Origin: Staphylococcus delphini
GTDB lineage: Bacteria > Bacillota > Bacilli > Staphylococcales > Staphylococcaceae
Length of the DNA: 64,000 bases
Direction of reading: 5' to 3'
Assembly (NCBI RefSeq): GCF_900636325.1
Contig: NZ_LR134263.1
Span: forward strand, 2,666,001 to 2,730,000
Part shown: positions 48,031 to 56,865 of the stretch, piece by piece
How the letters are laid out: each line of letters starts with the position of its first letter
Position numbering within the stretch: position 1 is the stretch's first letter
Made by a program: the position numbers and the translations under genes
The notes under the pieces: model-generated
Told to the model about the DNA's origin: nothing
Database searches by the model: none
Seen by the model: only the letters and a program-made list of their open reading frames with translations

Positions 48031-48849
48031 TTATTTTGTTGCGTATTTCTTCTCAAATTCAATGGGGCTCATATCATTTAACGTTGAATGCACTCTTTTG
48101 GAATTGTAAAAAGTAAGGATATACTCCACAATGCTAAACATCGCTTCATTCCTGGTTTTATAGTTCTGATGATGTATCAATTCCTTTTTGATGATACTAT
48201 GAAAAGATTCTATACATGCGTTGTCGTAACAGTTTCCTTTACGACTCATGCTGCTCTGAATCCCTTTTTCACGTAGTAAATTTTGATATTCTATTGAGGC
48301 ATATTGACTTCCTCGATCTGAGTGATGGATTAATCCCTCTTTAGGTTCTTGAATTGTATACGCTTTGTTTAAAGCTGACATCACAAGTTCTTTTGTCATA
48401 CGAGCTGCCATCACCCAGCCAATGATTCTACGAGAAAACAAGTCCATGACTGTAGCTAAATAGAGCCATCCTTCTTTTGTGTATACATACGTGATGTCAG
48501 CCACCCAAACACTGCCAAGTTGTGATACTTTAAACTGTTGATTCAATAAATTAGGGTAGACAGGAAGATGATGCTTTGAATGGGTCGTTGCCTTGTATTT
48601 CTTTTTTGTGATAGACCTTATACCGAGCTCCTTCATCAATCTACTGACAGTTCTTTGGGTTACAGTATGGCCATGACTCCTCAGTATTTGTGTGATTTTG
48701 GGGCTTCCGTATCGCTTTTGACTCTTAATATAAATTTGATAAATATGCTTCTTCAAACCATCACGTTTTACTATACGCGCACTTGGCTTGCGATTTTTCC
48801 AATCATAATAACCACTTTTCGAAACACCAAGGACTTGGCACATCTTCAC
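48031..48849 (-). CDS. IS150-type transposase OrfB
   Basis: 272 residues as read. The true product is an OrfAB fusion entered by frameshifting upstream (YRFIYEHRHEFRVVKMCQVL precedes the listed start in frame). Complete DDE core: VWVADITYVYTKEGWLYLAT (Asp), LIHHSDRGSQYASIEY (Asp) and NCYDNACIESFHSIIKKEL (Glu). Intact, so the element may be active. Confidence 0.92.
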   Translation of the reverse strand: MKMCQVLGVSKSGYYDWKNRKPSARIVKRDGLKKHIYQIYIKSQKRYGSPKITQILRSHGHTVTQRTVSRLMKELGIRSITKKKYKATTHSKHHLPVYPNLLNQQFKVSQLGSVWVADITYVYTKEGWLYLATVMDLFSRRIIGWVMAARMTKELVMSALNKAYTIQEPKEGLIHHSDRGSQYASIEYQNLLREKGIQSSMSRKGNCYDNACIESFHSIIKKELIHHQNYKTRNEAMFSIVEYILTFYNSKRVHSTLNDMSPIEFEKKYATK

Positions 48850-48890
48850 AACGCGAAATTCATGTCGGTGTTCATAAATAAACCTGTATA

Positions 48891-49217
48891 TTACTTCTGG
48901 TCTTTGGCAAAGATGTGCATAGCCTTTTTTAAGATTTTATTCTCTTCTTCTAAATCTCTTAATCGCTTTTCTAAATCTGCTTCTGCTTGTTTATTTGACG
49001 TACGTTTACCGCTACCGACAAAACCTTTTTCACCGTCTTTACGGTATATACTCAGCCATCTTGTTAACGTTTGAATAGGAATATCTAGATCTCTAGAAAC
49101 TTCTGAGGCACGTCTCCCTGATTCGACTAATTGAATTGCTTCCATTTTAAAGCTATGATCGTATTTTCTTCTCGCCATCACTGACACTCCTATAAATTGA
49201 TTTCTTTTATTATACAT
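48891..49217 (-). CDS. IS150-type OrfA
   Basis: 108 residues, likely starting at MARRKYDHSFKMEAIQLVES, with an HTH (RRASEVSRDLDIPIQTLTRW) and a C-terminal leucine zipper (DLEKRLRDLEEENKILKKAM). Near the end the heptamer A AAA AAG (48924-48930 on the minus strand) lies in the correct phase for minus-one frameshifting into orfB, the known way IS3 elements make OrfAB. Confidence 0.9.
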   Translation of the reverse strand: MYNKRNQFIGVSVMARRKYDHSFKMEAIQLVESGRRASEVSRDLDIPIQTLTRWLSIYRKDGEKGFVGSGKRTSNKQAEADLEKRLRDLEEENKILKKAMHIFAKDQK

Positions 49218-49541
49218 GAAATTCCTATCAATTTACCGTGTCCGTTTCTTAGTCTAGCATCATTGTTTTCTGTACACTCTCTTTTTATGTCTAATAAGTA
49301 AATATTATATATATTTTTGTGTTCATAAACCCAACAAAGAATCTATGTTCACAAAAGACCTTAGAATTAAGTTATGGTACACTAATTGTGTATATAGGGG
49401 GTTCGTATTTTGAAAATAGGTTCTCACAGCGTTCTAAAAGTACATGTCAGTTAGCTGAGAAAGTAGCAATATGTAAATGATAATGCACTATATTTCGAAA
49501 CGAAGTTAGAGCCTTATTTAAAAAAAAGGGGACGTTTTGCA

Positions 49542-50219
49542 ATGTTAAAGTTGAACAATGAGTTATTTAGTCTAATAAAAAAATATGGAGACCGTAAAAG
49601 TTTTATACACGATGAAATTGTTCATTTAAATAATGGAGAAAAATTTTTATATGCTTTCGAAAAAGGGGTAGCTTTTTTAAAGCATACAGATATCACGGGT
49701 AAAGTTCTATTATCAAAAATATGTAAAAAAGGAAGCGTTTATATGGAGACTATTGATGATATCCAAATAAACTATCACTTATTTTTCAAAGAAAATACTA
49801 CTTTATATCAAGTCTCTATTAATAAATTAAAAAAATATATTGATAATGATAATCTTAATACATTAATTTTAAAATATATATATAATGAAGTTAGAAAAAG
49901 AGAATTAACTATAAGAGACTATACTTTTTACGGTAAAAAGGGAATGATTCTCTCTAATCTAGTTCGATTAGCCAATTCTTTTGGAAAAACACTCAAAAAT
50001 GGAACTATATTAATAGATGTTAAATTAACACATGAAGACCTTTCACAATTATGTGGTATGAGTAGAGAAAGAGTAACCAAAACAATATCTAAATTAAAAA
50101 ACGATAATATTCTAGATTATGATAAAAAGAGCAAAAAGTTTATTATCTTAGATTTAGAATCAATTAAAAATCAGATTAACTGTGAAGAATGTCCTTTAAA
50201 CTTTTGTAATATTTGTTAA
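49542..50219 (+). CDS. Fnr-type oxygen-responsive regulator (Crp/Fnr family)
   Basis: 225 residues. N-terminal cyclic-nucleotide-binding-like beta roll, then the C-terminal winged helix: LTHEDLSQLCGMSRERVTKT. The last residues NCEECPLNFCNIC give Cys-x2-Cys-x4-Cys (plus one more Cys), the same spacing as the iron-sulfur-binding cysteines at the C-terminus of Bacillus subtilis Fnr. This suggests a 4Fe-4S oxygen sensor. The known staphylococcal family member ArcR lacks such a tail as far as I recall. It converges on the sactipeptide operon and overlaps albG by 24 bases. A matching palindrome sits upstream of the precursor gene, so control of that operon is likely. Confidence 0.85.
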   Translation: MLKLNNELFSLIKKYGDRKSFIHDEIVHLNNGEKFLYAFEKGVAFLKHTDITGKVLLSKICKKGSVYMETIDDIQINYHLFFKENTTLYQVSINKLKKYIDNDNLNTLILKYIYNEVRKRELTIRDYTFYGKKGMILSNLVRLANSFGKTLKNGTILIDVKLTHEDLSQLCGMSRERVTKTISKLKNDNILDYDKKSKKFIILDLESIKNQINCEECPLNFCNIC

Positions 50220-50821
50220 TTTTTTAATAAAGCTTAAGCGACTAGATAGATATATTATGATTGAAAAAGTTAATAAAAATAATTGTTCCTCTACTGACAG
50301 TATATACAAGATAATCACGCTTACAACTAGTAAAACAATATATCTAGTGAAGCATTTATTGATAATGTTTTTAATGAAATTAGAACTATAATAAAAGGTA
50401 CTTATAAAAGTAAATATATACAATAATATAACAAGCAATAAAGGGAGTTTTAATGAAAAGTGGTTTGAAATTTTTAAGCCTAGTCCTATTAATAAAGTAA
50501 TAGGTATGATGCCTTTATAAATAAAATTGCCACTAGGAATTTCTACATTTTTTTAAATTTTTCTATATCAAAATCTTTTTTGTTTCTTTCCTCTAAAAAC
50601 TTTTCATTAATCTGATTAATATGCTTTATCCTATTATTAATATACATATGAAATGGAACTGCTATAAACGTAATTATTACAGATATACACACAAATTCTG
50701 ACCACGAACTTTTAATAATGAAAAAATTTAACCAATAATCAATATATTTATTAATGCCGAAAATATAATAAGTGCCTAACATTACCAATACTACAAATAG
50801 AAATTGATATTTTGTCTTCAT
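50196..50821 (-). pseudogene. AlbG-like membrane protein, split by frameshift
   Basis: Last gene of the sactipeptide operon. The first frame (50821-50543, 92 residues, MKTKYQFLFVVLVMLGTYYI) has two membrane spans and stops right after FKKM. One extra base in the T7 run 50548-50554 (A7 on the coding strand) makes it continue as NVEIPSGNFIYKGIIPITLL through further membrane segments to TNITKV at 50196, about 208 residues. This is close to the size of Bacillus AlbG. Either a sequencing undercall, slippage, or a real break. Its start overlaps the albF stop (TCATGA). Confidence 0.7.
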
Positions 50822-51777
50822 GATAACTCACCCTTAAGCTCATTTATTAAATCTAATAATTTTTCACTTTCGCATATATTTTGTATTGTCGAGAAAAAAT
50901 TATTATGCAATTCCCAAAACTCTACAATATTTTTTATTTCAACTACTGCACTCATTTTATCTAAAATATCTTTATAGATGTTATCAGTCATCCTATTATC
51001 TTTTTCCTCAAATAGATTAATGTTTTTTACTAGTTGTTTCTTTTCACCATAATATAGAAATTGATTATTATAATATACTAAAGATTTGTTATTAGCGATA
51101 TTTAACAAAAGAATTTTTAAAAAAAGTACTTCTTCGGTTCCTTGTATCTCGCACTCTCCATCCTTAGTAATAATCTTCTTTTTGGTAACATCATTATGAT
51201 AATTACTATTATTGTTTTTTTTGGTGAATTCAATATCTCCAATAACATAAATACTCATATTATCTTTATTATAAAAACTTTTAGATATTTTATGTAAATC
51301 ATATAATGAAATTTTATTAATATTTTTTTCGGTCCCTAGTATACGGTCTCTTATGATATTAAGTTTCATATCCTGAGATTGAATACTTTTATATCCTTTA
51401 ATTTCGTTGATCACTACTTTCTTTTCTTTTTCAAAAATATTTTTTGAAAAGTCATGGTTTTTCAAATACTTTAACAATACATTTAAAGCATCCTCTGACA
51501 CATATGGAGCACAAAAAAATGTAAAATAAGTACTATTTACACTAGTGGTAGCATTTAAGACAATACTTAAATTTTTCATTTCTTCATAAAGATGATTATC
51601 GTCTCTCCAAAATTTCATATGTTCCAAAAAGTGAGCATATCCAATTTTACTATCTAGCCCTCCAAAATTAATCTTTACACTAATACAATTGATATATGAG
51701 TTTTTTATATCAAAACCTAGACCGCTAATCCCTGCAAATTCAATCTTCATAATACTATTATCTAATCCTTTTAGCAT
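50818..51777 (-). CDS. AlbF-like M16 peptidase
   Basis: 319 residues from ATG 51777 (AAGGGTG upstream, within the albE stop region). The zinc motif of inverzincin peptidases is visible: GYAHFLEHMKFW (HxxEH), with the downstream Glu in VVINEIKGYKS. In Bacillus, AlbE and AlbF are thought to remove the leader and help cyclise subtilosin. This copy is shorter than Bacillus AlbF, the C-terminal region being reduced. Overlaps albG by four bases. Confidence 0.85.
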   Translation of the reverse strand: MLKGLDNSIMKIEFAGISGLGFDIKNSYINCISVKINFGGLDSKIGYAHFLEHMKFWRDDNHLYEEMKNLSIVLNATTSVNSTYFTFFCAPYVSEDALNVLLKYLKNHDFSKNIFEKEKKVVINEIKGYKSIQSQDMKLNIIRDRILGTEKNINKISLYDLHKISKSFYNKDNMSIYVIGDIEFTKKNNNSNYHNDVTKKKIITKDGECEIQGTEEVLFLKILLLNIANNKSLVYYNNQFLYYGEKKQLVKNINLFEEKDNRMTDNIYKDILDKMSAVVEIKNIVEFWELHNNFFSTIQNICESEKLLDLINELKGELS

Positions 51778-51781
51778 ATAA

Positions 51782-52870
51782 TCACCCTTCATCTAAAGCG
51801 ATAAATGTCATATTTTTGACCATGCTATTAAATTCTAAGTAGTTCAGTTTTTTTATGTCATAAAATGGATGAGCAAACTTTTTATATTTCTGCCCTAACT
51901 TAAATAAATAGAAGTTATAACCGTATTGTTTATCTAATAAAAATCTTAATTCGGTATCTAAAAAGGTTTTAATACTCTCAAATTCTTCAATACTCAGCCA
52001 CAATTTTTTCATTATATTTTTTACACAATTTTTAATATCGTTTTTTTTCTTAACATCTGAACTAAAATGTATAAAAAATAGATTACATTCATTATCAAAA
52101 TATGAACTAAAGTGGTAAAGTTGGTAAGCCTTTATTCTAAGTTCTTCAAACAATTTTGAATGTCCGTAATGAGAAAGATATGCTTGCAATAAATTACCAT
52201 AAAAACATGTATCCTCAATACAATTAGATTTAATACTCCAACAGAGTGTATAAAAAGGGTGGCTATCTAATCCTATTTCAGAAATGTTATTTCTTATTTT
52301 AAGGTTATTATTAAGATTATACTTGTTATGTATTATAGGATTATCTACTCTTGTAAAATTGTTGTAGTTACTATACTTATATTCATAATTCCTTAAAATA
52401 ACATCATCGATATCTTTCTTTTGCAGATCTACTAAATAAAATTTTTCTACTTTTCCATATCTATATTTTCCATAAATATCGTCTAAACCAAGAATTTCTT
52501 TATATTCATTCCTATGAATGTTAAATGGACTTAATTGATATTGACTTATCTTTGCTTTTAAACTCATTTTTGCTTTATCTTTTGCTTCATTTAATTCTTT
52601 TACTGTGTAATGACAATTATCATAATCATAATCATTATCTAAACTTAAAGTATTATATAACCAGAAAAACTGATTGTTATAACAAATTAAGCTAGTGTAT
52701 CTTCTATGTTTATAGGAATCTAATTTCCCAAATAGTTCATTAAACGTGTAGGACAACAATTGATAATAATTTAGTTTACTTAAGTTCATTTTTGGTAGTT
52801 GTTCTATTTCCATAGTCGAATTGTATATAGAAGATTTAACATTTTTAATATAGAAAGACAAAATAATCAC
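51782..52870 (-). CDS. AlbE-like peptidase-fold protein
   Basis: Up to 362 residues. GTG 52870 or the TTG at 52861 (AGGGGTG before it) may be the start. It lacks the HxxEH motif and resembles the M16 non-catalytic partner (for instance CWSIKSNCIEDTCFYGNLLQ and AYLSHYGHSKLFEELRIKAY). This pairs with AlbF as in the Bacillus operon, where AlbE lies between AlbD and AlbF. Overlaps the albD end by 26 bases, so tightly coupled. Confidence 0.75.
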   Translation of the reverse strand: MIILSFYIKNVKSSIYNSTMEIEQLPKMNLSKLNYYQLLSYTFNELFGKLDSYKHRRYTSLICYNNQFFWLYNTLSLDNDYDYDNCHYTVKELNEAKDKAKMSLKAKISQYQLSPFNIHRNEYKEILGLDDIYGKYRYGKVEKFYLVDLQKKDIDDVILRNYEYKYSNYNNFTRVDNPIIHNKYNLNNNLKIRNNISEIGLDSHPFYTLCWSIKSNCIEDTCFYGNLLQAYLSHYGHSKLFEELRIKAYQLYHFSSYFDNECNLFFIHFSSDVKKKNDIKNCVKNIMKKLWLSIEEFESIKTFLDTELRFLLDKQYGYNFYLFKLGQKYKKFAHPFYDIKKLNYLEFNSMVKNMTFIALDEG

Positions 52871-54101
52871 CCCTATTAGGCTTAAATTTACTTAAAACAA
52901 AAATCACAAGCATTAAAGGGAGTGTAATCCAAATACTATAAGTTAAAGCTAAATATATATATGGTATTAAAATGATTAAAGAAATATATTTTTTTGGGTT
53001 TTTCCATATATCCTGTTTAGATGACCAATTTAATATAGGAAACTTTTGATCAAATTTCAATCTGAAATATGCACAAAAAAGCATAATTATATATATGTTA
53101 ATAACTCTTAAATCTATATTATGTTTAATTAATGAGAATATCGCTAAACTTAATGTTAAAATCATTAACATTAAAAGGGAGCATATCAAAAATTTAATTA
53201 AAAACACTTTGCGCTTATTTATAGGTAAATATACATATAATCTTTGATAATTTTTATCTGTTGAAAACAATAAATAAACTGGACTCATCGCTAGTACAAT
53301 TATCATGATTAAAAAGTAATTAATATTTGGGTCTATATTTTCAATGGAATTTAAATTAAACGTCAGTATAGCGATAAAAATTATTGCTATGACACAATTA
53401 ATCCAATTACTCTTATCAGAAATCCATTTTTTTATTTCAATTTTTAATATCGATACTTCTTCTTTTTTTTCAACAGATTTATTAGTTCTTTTGTTTTCTA
53501 ACAGTTTAATACTATCAAAACACACATAAATTAAACTTATCATTATAATTATTAATATAAAGCTAAATACTGGTGGTGACAGTGACACTAATAATAAGAG
53601 AATTGTAAGAATTATATTTTTCAACAAATCAGTTGTTTCAAAAAAAATAATTACACAACTAAAAGTTAAAAAAATCATCAATATGTACGAAACCATCATT
53701 ATAATAGTATTTGTTAAACTAATATCTGACGTTATATACAAAAATATAGGCAATATCAAAAGGTAAATCATTCTCTTTAGACCTACCTCTAAAAAAATAT
53801 ATACAACCATCGATAGATACAATTTTTTTGTATTTACTGGCAATGGCTTAAACATGGTATGTACATAACTGTTTCTAAATGAACTCCAAAACGATAATGC
53901 TAAAAAAAATGAAGTCAAAGAAATAATCAATTTAAAATGGGCATGCTTAATAATAGTGATTTCTATATCACTATTCAAAATTAAATAAAACTCAAACATC
54001 AACAAAATCGATATACTTATAAGTAATCTACTTATCGATTTTACATGGTATTTGTTACTCTCTGTGAGAACTATATATTTTAGATATCTATGTAGTTTCA
54101 T
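52845..54101 (-). CDS. AlbD-like multispan membrane protein
   Basis: 418 residues with about ten hydrophobic segments (for instance LLISISILLMFEFYLILNSD and LIISLTSFFLALSFWSSF). It follows the ATPase gene with a 14-base overlap, in the same position as AlbD, the presumed membrane partner of AlbC in subtilosin export or immunity. Sequence similarity to AlbD could not be tested here; order, length and topology support the call. Confidence 0.75.
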   Translation of the reverse strand: MKLHRYLKYIVLTESNKYHVKSISRLLISISILLMFEFYLILNSDIEITIIKHAHFKLIISLTSFFLALSFWSSFRNSYVHTMFKPLPVNTKKLYLSMVVYIFLEVGLKRMIYLLILPIFLYITSDISLTNTIIMMVSYILMIFLTFSCVIIFFETTDLLKNIILTILLLLVSLSPPVFSFILIIIMISLIYVCFDSIKLLENKRTNKSVEKKEEVSILKIEIKKWISDKSNWINCVIAIIFIAILTFNLNSIENIDPNINYFLIMIIVLAMSPVYLLFSTDKNYQRLYVYLPINKRKVFLIKFLICSLLMLMILTLSLAIFSLIKHNIDLRVINIYIIMLFCAYFRLKFDQKFPILNWSSKQDIWKNPKKYISLIILIPYIYLALTYSIWITLPLMLVIFVLSKFKPNRGDYFVFLY

Positions 54102-54792
54102 TCACACCCAAAACCTCTCTAATTTGACTAGCATTCTCAAATGTTAATTCAGTGGCTTTTCTGTTATTAATTAATACAATTTTATTAGTAAACCTTTCAA
54201 CTACATCAAGAATATGAGTAGATAAGATTACTAAATATCCCTTATTCTTTAATAGTTGTATATCTTCTATAAATTTCTCAATGGATTGAATATCTAGTCC
54301 ATTTAATGGTTCATCAAAAATTAAAATTTTAGTATTTATTAGATAAGAACATATAATATTAAGTTTCTTGAGATTTCCAAGAGAAAGCTCATCGATTATC
54401 TTATTTTTATGATTTGTAAATTGATACCTTTCCATATAATATTGTAATAATTTTTGATCTACCTTCGTTTTGTATATGTCTAGTATTAAATTTATATATT
54501 GCAAACAATTCATGTATTTTATTTTTTCAGGATTATCTGCTATATAAAACCTTTCCTTTTTACTGTTTTGTATTATTTTAGAAGTGCTTTCTGCATTAAA
54601 GAAAGCATTGCCCATAACAATACTTCCTTTAAATGTAGGCAAAACCCCACAAATTGTATTGATAAGTGTAGTTTTACCGCTACCATTTTTACCAATCAAA
54701 GCATAAATTTCTCCACTCTTTAGCTGTAAATTTATATCTTCTAAAATGAATTCCTTGTCGTACCAAACATATAAGTCACAGATTTTTATCAT
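54088..54792 (-). CDS. AlbC-like ABC transporter ATPase
   Basis: 234 residues. Walker A IGKNGSGKTTLIN (about residue 34), signature region DELSLGNLKKLNIIC, Walker B KILIFDEPLNGLD and H-loop ILSTHILDVVERF. It matches AlbC in length and place. Exports the sactipeptide or protects the cell from it, together with the following membrane gene. The start overlaps the end of albB by 17 bases. Confidence 0.88.
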   Translation of the reverse strand: MIKICDLYVWYDKEFILEDINLQLKSGEIYALIGKNGSGKTTLINTICGVLPTFKGSIVMGNAFFNAESTSKIIQNSKKERFYIADNPEKIKYMNCLQYINLILDIYKTKVDQKLLQYYMERYQFTNHKNKIIDELSLGNLKKLNIICSYLINTKILIFDEPLNGLDIQSIEKFIEDIQLLKNKGYLVILSTHILDVVERFTNKIVLINNRKATELTFENASQIREVLGVNETT

Positions 54793-54940
54793 TATTAGCC
54801 CCTTGTATTAATCTTAATAAAAATACGATAGAGATAATTCCAAAAATAGCTGAGAAAACCCAATCTTCTTTCACTATAAATACTACTGTTGATATTGTAA
54901 AAATAATAACTATTATTAATCTCAATAAATTTTTCGACAT
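54776..54940 (-). CDS. AlbB-like small membrane protein
   Basis: 54 residues: MSKNLLRLIIVIIFTISTVV, then FIVKEDWVFSAIFGIISIVF and LLRLIQGANNDKNL. Two membrane spans separated by a short KEDW loop. Size and place between albA and albC match B. subtilis AlbB (immunity/export accessory). GGAGTGATAAC lies upstream, ten bases after the albA stop. Short, so easily missed by gene finders. Confidence 0.85.
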   Translation of the reverse strand: MSKNLLRLIIVIIFTISTVVFIVKEDWVFSAIFGIISIVFLLRLIQGANNDKNL

Positions 54941-54950
54941 GTTATCACTC

Positions 54951-56285
54951 CTAAATATTTTCCATCAGTGGTTCAAGTTTTTGTTCTTTTATCCAGCTAC
55001 ATTTGTCTTTTCGATGATTTTTATTCGTGTTTAATCCTTTTAAGTAACATCCTGTACAGTAATCTCTAAACGGACATTCTTTTGAACATAAACTAGAACT
55101 TTGAGGTGATTGTAATTTCCATAATTTATTGACAATGTCACTAGAGAACACTTCTTCATAGCTAGAATCTTTTAAATTACCAATTTTAAATTCTTTTGGA
55201 AATAATGCACAAGGTCTTATATTACCGTTAGGATCCATAACTATTGAGCGCCATCCAGCACCGCAATTATTAGCTTTATTTTCATTAATCGATATAAGTG
55301 GAATGATATCTTTATTTTCTTTTAAAACATTCACCTCAAATTCTTTAAATGAAATATCATTTTGTTTATTTAACTTCATTTCGTCTATTGATTTTCCTCG
55401 ACCAAAGTCATCAATCCAATTATAAGCAAATGCTTGTGCTCCTAATTCTCTAACTAATTTAGCCATGTCTTTTATTTCCCACATATTATCTTCATAAATA
55501 GACATACCTACTCTTACAAAAATACCTCTATCAGCTAATCTTTTAATATTTTTACACGTTAGTTGATGTGCTCTAGGATGTTGTCGAAACTCGTTATTTG
55601 ATTCAGGATTAACACTATCTAATGATATACCAACTATAATCTTATCCTTATATTTTGTAAGCAAATCTAATACGTCTTGTCTTAAAATAGTCGCATTAGT
55701 TAATATGCCTACTTTATGAAACTTATTTAGTGCATATTCTATTATTTCTTTTGCATGTTGGTGGACAAATGTTTCTCCTCCAGTAATTTCACATGTTAAA
55801 ACCCCATTGTTATACATTTCATCTGCTATTTTTTTAAACTCGTCAAAACTCAATGTATCTTTAACAGATGGAGAGCTTTCTAAATAACAGTGTTTACATT
55901 CTAAATTACATTTGTGAGTTATCTCAAAAGTTGTATGTAGTGGTGTAATATGTTCTTTAGAACCTGTTAAATTAATTGATCCCGAATTACTATTTTGTGT
56001 TAGTGTAACTAATTTTTTACTGTATAATTTTTTAATTAGATCACTGTACCAATTAATATGATCCTTAAGTTCACAATCATACTTAATGCACATACCTTGA
56101 ATAATATCTATTATCTTTTTACTACCATCAAAGTAGGTACATGCTTCAAATGCAGAAGAATTTAAATCTAAATATTCAAACTCTAACATATCAAATTTGG
56201 AATCTCTAAAGCTCATTTCTATTACTCCACCTTCTGGGAGCTGATGCAACCTAACGTGTTCATTAAACTTTATATATCTTTGCAT
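54951..56285 (-). CDS. Sactisynthase AlbA-like radical SAM enzyme
   Basis: Installs the sulfur-to-alpha-carbon thioether bridges in the precursor. 444 residues from ATG 56285 (AAAGGAG nearby). A start 12 codons earlier would fall inside the terminator stem. N-terminal peptide-binding region (EGGVIEMSFRDSKFDMLEFE), radical SAM motif THKCNLECKHCYLESS (CxxxCxxC, about residue 120) and a C-terminal SPASM cluster region: NCGAGWRSI, RPCALFPKEF, SLCSKECPFRDYCTGC and KCSW. Length close to Bacillus AlbA (448). Immediately follows the precursor gene. Confidence 0.93.
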   Translation of the reverse strand: MQRYIKFNEHVRLHQLPEGGVIEMSFRDSKFDMLEFEYLDLNSSAFEACTYFDGSKKIIDIIQGMCIKYDCELKDHINWYSDLIKKLYSKKLVTLTQNSNSGSINLTGSKEHITPLHTTFEITHKCNLECKHCYLESSPSVKDTLSFDEFKKIADEMYNNGVLTCEITGGETFVHQHAKEIIEYALNKFHKVGILTNATILRQDVLDLLTKYKDKIIVGISLDSVNPESNNEFRQHPRAHQLTCKNIKRLADRGIFVRVGMSIYEDNMWEIKDMAKLVRELGAQAFAYNWIDDFGRGKSIDEMKLNKQNDISFKEFEVNVLKENKDIIPLISINENKANNCGAGWRSIVMDPNGNIRPCALFPKEFKIGNLKDSSYEEVFSSDIVNKLWKLQSPQSSSLCSKECPFRDYCTGCYLKGLNTNKNHRKDKCSWIKEQKLEPLMENI

Positions 56286-56300
56286 ATAGAAATCTCCTTT

Positions 56301-56331
56301 AAAAATTGAGTGTAACGACAAGTCGCTACAC
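56301..56331 (-). terminator. Hairpin between precursor and modification genes
   Basis: On the minus strand GTGTAGCGAC pairs with GTCGTTACAC (one G-U) around a two-base TT loop, followed by TCAATTTTT. Likely a partial terminator that raises precursor over albA transcript. The same run of bases leads into the albA ribosome site. Confidence 0.75.
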
Positions 56332-56348
56332 CCCTAGTAAATACTCAA

Positions 56349-56480
56349 TTAAGAAGCTATACCGAATGTACCTGTAATACCAGCTACTTCAAAATCAGGA
56401 ATAGGACCATCAGCTAGACAAACAGCTCCAACCGCGCATGCTGAGCAACCTTTGTTACTAACCATTACACCTTGTTCCAT
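56349..56480 (-). CDS. Subtilosin-like sactipeptide precursor
   Basis: 43 residues, same length as subtilosin A precursor. Leader MEQGVMVS (8), core NKGCSACAVGAVCLADGPIP then DFEVAGITGTFGIAS (35). The three cysteines at core positions 4, 7 and 13 and their thioether acceptors Phe31, Thr28 and Phe22 are all conserved, as are NKGC, LxDGPIPDFE and AG. Differences from subtilosin include Ser35 instead of Gly35 at the cyclisation point, and Ala34 for Trp34. GAGGAGG precedes the ATG. A Fnr/Crp palindrome lies about 65 bases upstream. Subtilosin-type peptides are antibacterial; hyicin 4244 is a reported staphylococcal case. Confidence 0.95.
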   Translation of the reverse strand: MEQGVMVSNKGCSACAVGAVCLADGPIPDFEVAGITGTFGIAS

Positions 56481-56539
56481 AGCAATTCCTCCTCTCGTGT
56501 CTGAACTTCTAATTCTAAGTTTAGACTATCTCATTTAAA

Positions 56540-56565
56540 ATTTATGTGACTAAGGTCACATAAAT
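56540..56565. promoter_or_regulatory. Fnr/Crp-type operator upstream of sactipeptide precursor
   Basis: ATTTATGTGAC-TAAG-GTCACATAAAT is a perfect inverted repeat with 11-base arms. Its core is TGTGA-N6-TCACA, the Crp/Fnr consensus. Its centre lies about 72 bases before the precursor ATG and about 41 bases from a start implied by the -10-like TAAACT (56519-56524), the spacing of a class II activator site. The local Fnr-like protein is the obvious binder. Confidence 0.85.
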
Positions 56566-56865
56566 CGGTTCTTTTTCTGAAAAAAATCATCGTTTGAAAT
56601 AACTTTTAAGTTTCATTAAGTTAAAAAATTTAGAACTTAAATATCCTATCTATCTAGCACTCTTTTAAAAGATTCACAATTATTGATTTTAGAAACTAAA
56701 CTCTTATACATATTTAAGACTATACTATCCTTCAATTAATAATAGAGAAGACAAAAAAGTAGAAATCATTGTTTTTGGAGATTATCAATGTCCATTTTGT
56801 AAGATGTACGAAAGAAAGGTATCTCCTATTTCAATAGCGGTTTGAAAATGTCGTTTTTTGGCGGT

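Larger units (their letters stand above)
47930..49255 (-). mobile_element. IS3-family element, IS150 group
   Basis: Imperfect ends with a shared GGACAC core: AAGAATACGGACACAG on the left and, inverted, AAGAAACGGACACGG on the right. It contains orfA (49217-48891) and orfB (48849-48031), with a programmed frameshift signal between them. It sits at the broken 3' end of the PemK-like gene. Different sequence from the IS3 element at 10-13.7 kb. Boundaries are approximate. Confidence 0.8.

Noticed and set aside
50548..50554. Programmed ribosomal frameshifting as explanation for albG
   Set aside because: The A7 run is not in the X XXY YYZ phase for minus-one slippage. Sequencing error, transcriptional slippage or a real lesion fit better.
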